From: Craspedostauros australis
Taxonomy: Eukaryota > Bacillariophyta > Bacillariophyceae > Mastogloiales > Achnanthaceae
Length of the DNA: 64,000 bases
Reading direction: 5' to 3'
NCBI GenBank assembly: GCA_026770025.1
Contig: JAMXDE010000019.1
Coordinates: forward strand, 248,001 to 312,000
The notes under the pieces are model-generated. The model did not search any database and was not told the origin of the DNA. It saw only the letters and a list, made by a program, of their open reading frames with translations. Of the stretch, positions 22,519-32,042 are shown piece by piece (positions within the stretch are counted from its first letter, which is position 1; every line of letters starts with the position of its first letter). Position numbers and translations under genes: made by a program.

Positions 22519-24080
22519 TGTCTGTGTGTGCACATGTGTGCGCGTGATGCAAGCAATCGAGCTCTCTGTGCGCCTTGTCCAGCAGTCTTGTCGTGGTCCT
22601 GGAGAGATCTTGTCGATGGAGGCCATGCAACAATCGCCTCTCACGTCCACACGAACAATTACTCGACGTGCTCTGCACAACCACCAAGAACGATTGACGC
22701 TTGCTCGTCCCCAATGCGCGTGCACTGGTTTGGATCGAGGAACGGCTTCCTCAACGACAATCGCTCGACGTGTCAGACAGAAACGAACGCCCCAAGCCAT
22801 CAAACTGTCAATGTTGTTGTTCTGTCCAGACTTGCCTGTGGTAGAATGTCATCGATCGTTCTTGTGAAGAACGTGGATATCATGCGACAATCATTAGCCA
22901 ATAGAAACTTAGAACTGTTTGAGCCATAAGTATATTGAATCCCGACCCGGTTTAAACGCTTGAACACTTCGCAAAATTGGGGAAACAGTGTCGACTTGTT
23001 GGACTAAATAGTCTGTCTTTGCCAGATACGACGAATCTTGCCGATCTTGTTGTGATTGCGGCAAATACAATAAACACTTGGAAATGGGACAAGGCGTCAC
23101 TCGAATGGGACGAAATCGACAAACAGTCATGCAGCCATCCTGATTTGCACACAAGATGAAGCATCACTTGTCACGTGTCAATCTTTCTCGAAAGATGGCG
23201 ACGCAGATGAACCAAAGTGAGAATCGAATGAGATGAAATCGTGTGGAGAAGTTCGTTATTGGTTGTTGGCTGCACATGGAATAAAAGGACACTCCATGAA
23301 CGTCTGTCTGTTTGTTTGTCTGTCTGTGTTGTCGATACGAATATCTGTCTGTTTGAATCTGTATTCGAACAAAATAACAGGACAACACCGTTCGTTAAAT
23401 TGAACAAAAAAATGGAACTCTGTCCGAATGACTAGTCTGATATAAACGGTTAATCGTGCCTAGACGTACTCAGACAGACGCATTATTTGCCATTGTATCG
23501 TCTGTTTAGCACTATGAAAGTCTGGCACTCCTATGAATTGACCGTAACTTGCAAAGGAAGTCTCTAGCTTCATCCCGCAATTTAGCGAGCACAACCACAA
23601 CGCACCTCTACGATCGAGGATCCGACTGTCAAGACTCTCACGTGCGCACCATTTGACCCCAAGGCCATCGCCTGAGTTTCTGTCTGAGCAGTACTGGTAC
23701 GTGCGATTATGCTTGTAGTGTTGGCAGGATGTCTCAAATGAGAGTCCAAGTCCGCTCTGCGGAGTCTAAAAGGCGATTCCAGTCATCCCACGCTGCGAAA
23801 CTTCCAGCTTGACTGATGTTCTGTGCGAGTGCAAGGCGAGTGGAGCATGGGAGACTGAATCAGAGCAAGTAAGCGGCGTGCTGTGAACACTGCAGTGAAA
23901 ACAGCATGATTCTTACACGTAGAGTATGCCATTATGATTTAGTGAACCCATTACAGTGTGTACGGCAGTGGCCATCGACAAGCAATCAATGTGATTGTTG
24001 GTTGGCCTTCATGCTTCGCCGTTTGGATCAGTAGTATGAGTATATTGGCATACTGTACGAGACTATGGTGGTGACGGTGG

Positions 24081-24124
24081 CAGTGGTAGAGGTAATGGTA
24101 ATGGTAATGGTAGTGGTAGTGGTG
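24081..24124. repeat. GGTAAT/GGTAGT imperfect repeat
   Basis: Hexamer units GGTAAT and GGTAGT alternate just downstream of the second secreted-protein gene. Confidence 0.8.
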
Positions 24125-24194
24125 CTTCGAATGCTGGAGTCGCCGCTGTGTCGTTAATGGTAGAGTAAAACATTGCAACAAGATGAAAATCGAT

Positions 24195-25046
24195 TCAGGC
24201 ATTGGTGATGTCAGGGATGAGTATTCTGTCGCTGCTGCGGCTGCTGGTACGATGGAGCGCGAGCGGGTCGTTGCTTCTGCGTCGGTTGTCCTCATGTGCC
24301 GCCAATGATTCCTCGAGCGCCTCCTCCTCTCTGCGCTTTCGGACGAGGAATCGTGTATGCGCAGCCGCGATCCTCTCACGATCAGCGTACGTCTCCTCCG
24401 ATGTGTCGGACTCCTTCATCTTCTTCAGGCTCGTGCAGAGGCTGTTAAACATGGTTATGTCGTTGGCGTCCTCACCGAACAGCCGGTACGTCGCGTAGTC
24501 CAACTCCTCGATGAGATCTTCGAGGAATGACGCAACGCACTTGGCTTCGCTGTGGCTGTCCACCAGCGTTCCATGATACATCGATGGCTGCGTCCATTTG
24601 GTCAAATAGTTGCCATCATCGATGGCAGCTGTGGCGGTGACGGTAGCAGAAGATCTGGAGACTTGAATTCCATGGAGAGGATGGTTTTCCTTGCAGAGGT
24701 AGTCGTCGAGGCGCTCCAGGAAATCGACATTGCCGTCAACGTCGCAGTCGTCATCCACCTCATCTTGCTGGTAGAGCTGCAGCCGTTGCTTCTCTTGCTG
24801 CAGTTGATTCTGCCGAAGCTTTGTGCCGTGACGACTGCTGCCTCTGCTGTTGCTGCCATGGTTGCTGCTGTTGTCGAAGTCTGCGCTGTGGCTGTCATGG
24901 TCGATGTGGCTGTTGCGAACACGAGTGTTGTGGCTCTGTCTATCAGCTGGGCTTCGAAACGCCAGCGATATCTGGGCGGTGAGCAAGATGAGCGCGCCTA
25001 TTGCGACCATGAATTTGGGTGCTAGGATCGACTTGGTGATGGACAT
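24195..25046 (-). CDS. Secreted Cys-containing protein, paralog of 21442-22212 (283 aa)
   Basis: Function unknown. The chosen ATG (25046; an earlier one is at 25103) starts a clear signal peptide with core FMVAIGALILLTAQISLA, cleaving before FRSP. The A-F-x-x-P context vaguely resembles the diatom plastid ASAFAP site, so plastid import is possible. An Asp/Ser/His/Asn-rich linker and a Gln-rich helix follow. Then come VDFLERLDDYLC, CVASFLEDLIEELDYATY and FNSLCTSLKKM, aligning with the paralog's DFLELFHHHVC, CAAKFFTELIEELKESTF and MGMCNKM. A charged Arg/Glu helix forms the C-terminus. The four Cys and the LIEEL helix are the family hallmark; the linkers are unrelated, so the pair is old or fast-evolving. 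Confidence 0.6.
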   Translation of the reverse strand: MSITKSILAPKFMVAIGALILLTAQISLAFRSPADRQSHNTRVRNSHIDHDSHSADFDNSSNHGSNSRGSSRHGTKLRQNQLQQEKQRLQLYQQDEVDDDCDVDGNVDFLERLDDYLCKENHPLHGIQVSRSSATVTATAAIDDGNYLTKWTQPSMYHGTLVDSHSEAKCVASFLEDLIEELDYATYRLFGEDANDITMFNSLCTSLKKMKESDTSEETYADRERIAAAHTRFLVRKRREEEALEESLAAHEDNRRRSNDPLALHRTSSRSSDRILIPDITNA

Positions 25047-25238
25047 GATGATATTATATGATGTTAATGTTGATACTGTATTGCAATACTCGTACAGTGG
25101 CAAGTGCAGAGTATGGGTTTAGAGTAGAGTGGAGTAGAATAGTTTGGGATGGTCGTTTTATGAGGATACCATCTGCGGAAGTCGGGCTGTGCGATTGGTG
25201 AGCTCCTACGAGCACACATGATGCAAGCGCTTGGTACA

Positions 25239-25258
25239 ATTCGATTCGATTCGATTCG
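25239..25258. repeat. (ATTCG)4 microsatellite
   Basis: Four perfect 5-base units in spacer DNA. Confidence 0.9.
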
Positions 25259-25638
25259 ATGCGATGTGCGAGTGCTCGACTAGTTGCAGAGCACAACGTT
25301 GCTCCGTCTCATGTCAACGAGTGTGGGGCTTGGTCCGTTTGCGGTTGGTATCATGCCTTTTCTCGCTTTTGGCATGCTGCACTGTCCAGGGTGCATACGG
25401 AACTTTGCATTCGCATGTCACCGCGTTGGCTCAGCGATTGTGATTATGTCTGTGCCTGCGCCAAATGATTCCAAGCCCGAAAGGATCCGAGGTGCTTGCC
25501 TTGTCATTCCTGCAACGCAGAATGGCCGAACCCTTCATGGACGAGATGAGCAAGTAATCGGACGTCGGTTGAATAGAATAGTATCCAAGACAGCCACTTG
25601 GCTTCCACATGTGTCGCACACCATCATACGCACGTGTA

Positions 25639-25656
25639 GCTCGTACTAGTACGAGC
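25639..25656. repeat. Perfect 18-base palindrome containing CGTACTAGTACG
   Basis: GCTCGTACTAGTACGAGC equals its own reverse complement. Its arms carry the CTCGTAC/GTACGAG word that recurs in other spacers of this window. Confidence 0.8.
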
Positions 25657-27083
25657 ATGGTTCTAGGAGAAGTGTGCGAGGACTCTGTTCGCACCAATGC
25701 GCTCTCATTCTCTTCGTCTCCAAACAACAATCCAAACAATCCCATGGCTGGTGGAAATCCATGTGCTCCTGTTCCAGTGCATACGATCTGTACGAGCTAT
25801 TGTGTGATGAGATCCAAAATGTGAGGACCGAAAAGGCCGTCGTCGAGGGCACGTCGAGAACAATTGGCCACACCAATGCTGGCGAAGCTTGGTGACAGAG
25901 CGCCATTCCACAACCATCAATTGACGCCCACTTTTCTCGCTTGTTCTCTTGGTCCTCCTCGTGCCATACCAGCACAAGCTCCTCTCCGAAGTGACGGAAT
26001 CGCGTACCCAGGAGCTCTTGTGTGGAACAACGGAATTCCTTGGACGGAGATTTACATCCATCCGATTGAGTACTCCTCTTTGTACTTGTGCTCGTACTTG
26101 GCTGCCCCCAACCGGCATGGAAGGGGAGCTTCTAAAATACACGCAATACGTCTGGCCTCCGACTTGCTCCCCAGGTCTTCCTTGTGTAGAACGGTTCCTT
26201 TCTGACAGAGCGAACGCTGCATCCTTTGTCGTGACTTGTGTGTTACGAAGCACGCGCCTGAGACGTGCTCTGGCTGTCACGAGTTCAAGGGCACGCGCCA
26301 GAACAATACGCAAATGAGAGCCGATGTGTTGACCAGTGGCAAAATGAGAAATGGACCACGCACTGGCAGAAACGGGAACGATGACGACATCAGCAATCGG
26401 AAGCGCAGCCATCAAGTGCGAATGTGAAGAACATGAAGAGCATTGGTGTCCCATTCTTTGGCCGTGAGATTGGTTTGGGTTGTTGCAATCTGGGCAGTTA
26501 GAGAGGTGCGAACGGCAGAGAAACAAGATGTGATACCAGATATGATGTTGGTGCAGCAGCTCGTACCAGGAACCAGCGACTCGTCCTATCCTTAACTTTG
26601 CTCGTTAGGGTAAATACAGTGGTGAAGCGCTCTGCTGTCCTACGGGATGGCTTGGTATAATAGTATTGTACCACCAGAATACTCGACGAGGACGCTCTGG
26701 AGACCCAATTTCAATCTTCTTACGGCGTTCGTTTGACACGCTGTTGTCCATCGGCTGTATCAACATGATGGCGTGCATTGAGACCGAACGAGGATCATCG
26801 GATCCTGCTTGGCGCCTTCTTTCTTTGACACCCGCTGGATTGTTTCGCGTGGGAACCCATCACAGTTACAGGCGCGCATCCGCTCGTACGTATGTGCCCT
26901 GCTAGAGCATGTGCCTTCCTCCTCCATCATCATCATGCGTGCATGGGCGTGTCGGGCAGTAGAGCAAATCGTGCGACCCGACTCAATCATCCTGCTGAGT
27001 AGAATACTTGTCACCTCAAAAACCGATGCATGGCAGGACAAGGGTCAGAGCCGATGTCCATTCACATTTGGCCATTCGTGTTT

Positions 27084-29318
27084 TCAAACACCCGCGTTCA
27101 ACACGGTGCTGATGATCCCATTGAGCGTGTCGTGCAGGCGACGCAAGAGAACGGCGTGATTCGGATTGCGCACCATGGCGGTTGGGAACTGAATGAGGGG
27201 AAGGCACTGCTGCGCCGTCTTGAGGACCACCTGATCGTTCGGGCAGTTTCCGGGTGTGAAGGTGTGCGATGGGATGGTGGAATTGCCGAGCAACGTGTCG
27301 AACTCTGTGTCCTCGCTGACGTTGTCAAGCTTGACGAACATGCGGTTTTCTGGCTGGACAACGCGGACGGTGCCGACCTTGCCCTTGAGACGGATGACCG
27401 ACATGGCGACCTGCTTGCTCCTCATGGCGATGTTGCTGAATGCGTCCGAAGTGTACACGCCCTCGCCGAAGATGTGCACGTTGTGGTGATCGCCGTGGGC
27501 GTTGATGCGGCTGAGATCTGGATAGGCGACTTGGATTCCAGAAGTGCGCACCGCGGACACCTCGTCGCTGGTGGCGAAGTAGTAGCCTAGGTCGATGTCG
27601 GCCGGCTTCCCGCACGCCTTGTAGATGTCCTGGATCTCGAGGAGCTGCTCCACCTTCGGGATGATCTCCTCCTGGCGGATGACGAAGCGTACGGCCCCTC
27701 GGACGGATGGCGTCTCCTGGCTGAGGACCCGCCTCCAGGCATCGCACACGGTTTCGACGAATAGAATGGCCCTGCCGCAGGGAGTGCAGAGCATCTCGGA
27801 GTGCTCGTTCTGAACGGAGTTGTGCGCTTCGATCATGGCCTGCGTTTCCTCCTGCTTTTGCAGGAAGCGCGCGACCTCGCTGTCCTTTTCGATTTGGCTG
27901 TCCGAGTCGTGCTGACTGAGGTCCGCATCTGCTTGCATGTTGGGAGCGCCGATGTCCTCCTCCGGTATACCGTAGGCAGCAGCGTGGGGCGAGAGCGGCC
28001 GTGGCGGTTGCTGATAGTCAGCATGAGAACGCGCATGGTGATATGGCTGCGGATGTGGCGAGGAGCGCGTGCGTTGGCGCTGCTCGAACCGAGGCTCCAT
28101 GGGTGTGCGCAATATGCCTGGGTTGTGCAGGAGCTGGTGAGCGTCTGCGGATCTGGTTCGGCGTTGTGGCGGCATGGAAGGGACGTCTGCGTTGCTCGTG
28201 TAACTGTTGCTGCTGCTGTTGCTGCTGCCGGCGACGGTTTCGCTGCGGGATGTCGTGAGCGGTGGTGCTGATGGATAGGCTGAGCCAATCGCCAGCTGCT
28301 GATCGAGCTCTCGCAACCTTCGGATGTGCTCCTCGCGTTCCGCCTGCAATCTCTGCTGACGTTCAAGCTGCTGTCGCTGCTGTTGCAGTCTCTGCTGTTC
28401 TCTTTGTAGCTGGCGTTGTTGTTCGATGAGCCACTGCTGCTGCTGCTCGATCAGTCTGTTTCGCTCGTCCAAGGATTGTTGCTCTGTACCGCTCGAGTAC
28501 TGTTGCGACGACGACGTTGACGATGACGATGGTGTTGATTGGGCAAGTTGGGTTGACTGGATGTACTGACGTCCAAGGCCGCTTTGCTGCTGCTGCGGTT
28601 GCTGCGAAGACTGATACTGGTACTGACTCTGGTCAAGGTCCTGACGCTGCTGTCGATACTGGTGATGATGCTCAAGTTGTTGTCGTTGTTGCTGTCGTTG
28701 TTGTCGTTGTTGTTGTCGATGTTGCCGTTGCTGATAGTGTTGCTGCTGCTGATAGAGATGCAAGTGCGGACTTTGGGATGGTGATTCATAAAAGTTGTGA
28801 CAATCTGGAGACGGCGAAACGAAGAGGTGGCCTGGGTCTGTCGCTGACCGACATGCAGACCCTGACCCGGAGGTGGAAACCGACACGTTGCTTGATGTTG
28901 GCCTTTGGCCAGATTGTTCTGCGCGAGTGGTGAGGTTGCTCTCGAAATTGTGAGAGTGACTTGGCGTGTGATTTAGGCCGTAACTGTGGTTGTGGTTATG
29001 TGGGTGATGGTTGCTGTGGCTTTGGTTGTGATTGTGGTGTTGGCCGTACTCGTAGTTGTGGTTGTCGTTGTCGTTGTGGTTGATGTTGTGATGTTGATTA
29101 TGGAAGTATCGATGGTTGTGGCCGGTATTGGTGGATGATGGGACTGGTGACGATTCGACCTCCCCAGCAGATGGTTCTAAGGACGAAGGCGACGCCGGTG
29201 CCGCGTCAAATGATGCTGCTGCCTGCCGAAATACTTCCTCCTCAGCTTTGGTGGCTTGAGCTTCGTGCTCGTTGTCCGAGCGCACGTTGACCACGACGAA
29301 GCCCTGATCCAAATCCAT
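27084..29318 (-). CDS. Q-rich protein with divergent PARP-like C-terminal domain (744 aa)
   Basis: The last 185 residues look like a very divergent ADP-ribosyltransferase (PARP-like) fold. IDLGYYFATSDEVSAVRTSG is followed by GEGVYTSDAFSNIAM and then VVLKTAQQCLPLIQFP, in the order of the PARP H-x-T/G-x-GVY/Q-x-x-P-x-Y-x-x-x-Y blocks. The usual His of the first block is not evident and a Tyr lies there, so NAD-dependent catalysis is doubtful. Upstream are a His/Asn-rich stretch (NHNHNHS type), a long Gln-rich coiled-coil-like stretch (about residues 186-330) and a Ser/Pro/Arg-rich linker. ATG 29318 (MDLDQGF) was preferred to the one at 29432 because the extra residues look untranslated. The protein shares its C-terminal domain with the 36649-38790 protein. 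Confidence 0.65.
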   Translation of the reverse strand: MDLDQGFVVVNVRSDNEHEAQATKAEEEVFRQAAASFDAAPASPSSLEPSAGEVESSPVPSSTNTGHNHRYFHNQHHNINHNDNDNHNYEYGQHHNHNQSHSNHHPHNHNHSYGLNHTPSHSHNFESNLTTRAEQSGQRPTSSNVSVSTSGSGSACRSATDPGHLFVSPSPDCHNFYESPSQSPHLHLYQQQQHYQQRQHRQQQRQQRQQQRQQLEHHHQYRQQRQDLDQSQYQYQSSQQPQQQQSGLGRQYIQSTQLAQSTPSSSSTSSSQQYSSGTEQQSLDERNRLIEQQQQWLIEQQRQLQREQQRLQQQRQQLERQQRLQAEREEHIRRLRELDQQLAIGSAYPSAPPLTTSRSETVAGSSNSSSNSYTSNADVPSMPPQRRTRSADAHQLLHNPGILRTPMEPRFEQRQRTRSSPHPQPYHHARSHADYQQPPRPLSPHAAAYGIPEEDIGAPNMQADADLSQHDSDSQIEKDSEVARFLQKQEETQAMIEAHNSVQNEHSEMLCTPCGRAILFVETVCDAWRRVLSQETPSVRGAVRFVIRQEEIIPKVEQLLEIQDIYKACGKPADIDLGYYFATSDEVSAVRTSGIQVAYPDLSRINAHGDHHNVHIFGEGVYTSDAFSNIAMRSKQVAMSVIRLKGKVGTVRVVQPENRMFVKLDNVSEDTEFDTLLGNSTIPSHTFTPGNCPNDQVVLKTAQQCLPLIQFPTAMVRNPNHAVLLRRLHDTLNGIISTVLNAGV

Positions 29319-29734
29319 CGGTCCTTGCTGGAGTAGAGTAGTACTAGTAGTAGTAGTATAGTACTCTCGATTATCACCTATCACACCTTTGATGGAGTAT
29401 AACGATCTCCACGCTCGTGCGCTCTGTGGCAATTGGAAAGGAGGCTCTTGGGCGTTCGCCGTTGAAGATGAAACAGGAAACGGTTAAGCGACAATACCAG
29501 GAGCGTAGAGGACGGGATGTGGTGGACTGACTCAGGGCACCACAAGTCGTACGCGCTGTGTTGCGTTGCGCGGGTGTCTGTGATTGTGTGAGGGAGAGAT
29601 CTCCGCCACTGGTCACCACGAACGATGGTCTGTCCCGCTGCCTTCGTCCACCTCTCCAATTTTGGGTCGAATTCGTATCGTTCTGTTTCGATGTTTATGG
29701 ACGAGGTGGTGATGATGGTATAAGTACTGCCGTC

Positions 29735-29770
29735 GTCAATGCTGTCAATGCTGTCAATGCTGTCAATGCT
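29735..29770. repeat. Four perfect 9-base tandem copies (GTCAATGCT)
   Basis: Four identical units plus a partial fifth, about 420 bases upstream of the PARP-like ATG. Confidence 0.95.
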
Positions 29771-31813
29771 GTCACAACGTTCACCCTTCGTTATCCACGG
29801 CGGTCCCCGCGAAGTCAAGCCAAGCCAAACCCCACTCCTGCTTTGCAAGCACCTTTTCACACGGTGTCTGTCTGTCTGCTGCGGACAACTGTTGGCGACT
29901 TCGCTATTTTGTGTTTTCCTCCTCCGTGATCGTGAACTGCTTCGTGCTAACTTGTCGTCCCTTGTGGAGCGCGAAGTGTGGGATGCGCTTGGTGTAGTAC
30001 CTTTGAGTGTGGGTGTGGGTATGGCAACTGGTGTGTGTTGCGACGTGGGTGTTTTTCTCTGTGCCGTCGTTCCCAACATCTCCATTGTCGGCGCCGCGCC
30101 TCTTTCTTGCTGCTGTCGTGGTTGCTGTTGCTCCTGTCGTCGCTCTGGCTGTTCTTGGTAGCGGTGTTGTCGTTGCCCAAACAACAACAAAAGAGCCTCC
30201 ACACATGAAACACTGTCTCGGCGTTGTTCTTCTATTGTTGACGTGGTGTCCTACTGCATCCGGCGCGGCAAACGAACCACGACAAATTGTAGTTTTGCTG
30301 GCACCAAAGCGGTGGGTGGTTTGAATGCACCACAGGTCAACATCGAGGCTGCACAGAGACATTTTGACTCATCGCCATATATGCACGTTTGTGCGTCACG
30401 ACGTTCGACAATGCAGCGCGGCGGGATCGATGTGACACTCTCACGACACTTGAAATGTCTCTTACATATGTATCCATTTTAAGTGCGGCCGAAATCGGAA
30501 CCAATCCACTAGCTTCCTGTGACATGTGGCTTAATTGAAAGCACCGAACGTTGCATCACAACCAGAGATGGTTGCTTGTCCTGGACTCCAGCGCAATACA
30601 TGGTGTGAACAGTACGACTCAGCGTTTCCAAACAGAACAACGGACACAGCGTTCACTCAATAGTATGGTGAATGAACACATTACCGTGACCCCTATGTGG
30701 CGCGACACGATGCACGACTGGACGAAGACACAGTATGAACCATGATCCATCAGCTCATCACAGGTCCAAGCCGTTTCCGCAAGTTCCCAATCTGATGAGA
30801 AGGTTTGGTAGGCAAGCAGGCCACTGCAAGGCATGTACCATGCGAGGACGCATGGTTCGTATTGTCCATCATCTGCGACTGCCTCATCCATTGATGTCGA
30901 ATTGGTTTCGCACTGTGAATGCTGGAGGACGATGCCATCCTTTGTCGTCCTCTGCGGTGCAATGTTATGCTGCTCTTCGTGGCTCTCATTTCTGTGCGTA
31001 TCACACTCGAGGACTCAGCTCTGACACGTCTGGCAACCGCACACCAAGACCCGCTGTGCATCGATCAACTTGTGGGTCACAGATGCTTCCATGGCGTCCT
31101 CCAACGACACCGGCTTTTGCTGCCACCTGGTTTCGACAACACACGTTGCTTGTTCTCTGCTCCACTCTACTCTGCGTAACACCACAGCATACTGATGACT
31201 GGTTGTAGCATTCAAATTGAAACTAGAAGTGGTTGATGTGTCTAAGGCCTTTTTAACGTCCGTTAACGGTCTGAGCCTGTCATACTGCTAACGGTTGGAG
31301 AGCTATCGCGACATGTATGTGTGCGCCACCGAAGTGCGCAAGGTCATCCTGTTTCAAACTCATACTTGTATTAGACGATGAAGGGAGCTCGCCAATGTGC
31401 ATGTCGGATGCACATGACGAACACACACAAATACCGAGCGCCGAGATCATTTTTTGACGCCAAATCATGTGCCCGCATTTTTTGAGTTTCTGTGCCGCGT
31501 TGTTCGTCGCGATAGCTCAGCACGCCACGCAGTCATGAATAAAAAGGAGTGATGGCAATGCATCGCAATGGACCAGATAGCTCGTCATGTTGTGTTCTGC
31601 TGTGTTGCGCGAGCTGCGCACGAGTACTGTTGTGGTATTGCCGGGGCTCATGTATGGAATACTCTACGAGTACTCTGGTACTCGGATGCAATCGCTTGCT
31701 CGCGCAGTACGAACCATTCACACAAACTGGAACATTGTCGGAAGAAGCCGTCTCTCCGTCTCTCTGACTTTGTTGGGTGCTCTTCTCTCCACAATTGCTC
31801 CTCGTCGGGACAT

Positions 31814-31841
31814 TGAGCATTGGGCATTGAACATTGGGCAT
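31814..31841. repeat. Two 14-base tandem copies (TGARCATTGGGCAT)
   Basis: Two copies differing at one base, about 200 bases upstream of the Cys-rich gene's ATG. Confidence 0.85.
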
Positions 31842-31898
31842 CCGACATCTGCACTGTCATAAATCACATGCTTGGGATAGTAGTCGCACACTGGGGAG

Positions 31899-31938
31899 AC
31901 TGACATTATTGCAGCTGACATTATCGCAACTGACATCA
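31899..31938. repeat. 15-base tandem repeat, 2.7 copies
   Basis: Units of the type RCTGACATTATYGCA lie 100-140 bases before the ATG at 32043, in the likely leader or core promoter. Confidence 0.85.
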
Positions 31939-32042
31939 CAACTCATGCCAAAGAACATCACAAGTGAGCATACGCTTCTCGGCATCCATTAGGACATTGA
32001 GCAGAGCTCCACAGAAGAAGCTCAGGATAACGAGCAACGAGG

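Larger units (their letters stand above)
22213..24194. other. Two-kilobase spacer between the secreted-protein paralogs
   Basis: A plus-strand open frame at 22288-22929 has no signature and overlaps the preceding gene's leader. The AT-richer 22900-23560 part shows no gene. A CT run (22499-22518) and a GGTAAT-type repeat (24081-24124) are present. Nothing else is supported. Confidence 0.5.
25047..27083. other. Two-kilobase spacer, no gene seen
   Basis: The longest open frame (25705-26526, minus) is Ser/Arg/His-rich without any motif. The spacer holds a TACTCGTA word (25087-25094), an ATTCG repeat (25239-25258) and an 18-base palindrome (25639-25656). It ends at the 3' side of the PARP-like gene. 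Confidence 0.5.
29319..32042. other. Divergent promoter region of 2.7 kb, no gene seen
   Basis: This lies between the PARP-like (-) and Cys-rich (+) gene starts. Open frames such as 29381-30202 (-) and 30735-31208 (+) have no motif. Three short tandem repeats are present (29735-29770, 31814-31841, 31899-31938). Nothing else is supported. Confidence 0.5.

Noticed and set aside
22288-22929. 213-codon plus-strand open frame
   Set aside because: Contains a translated CT repeat and overlaps the leader of a minus-strand gene; no signature.
25705-26526. 273-codon minus-strand open frame
   Set aside because: Ser/Arg/His/Trp-rich with no domain, and several other frames are open over the same bases.
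29381-30202. 273-codon minus-strand open frame upstream of the first PARP-like gene
   Set aside because: Contains translated minisatellite (IDSIDSIDS) and low-complexity Gln/Arg; most likely leader or promoter DNA.
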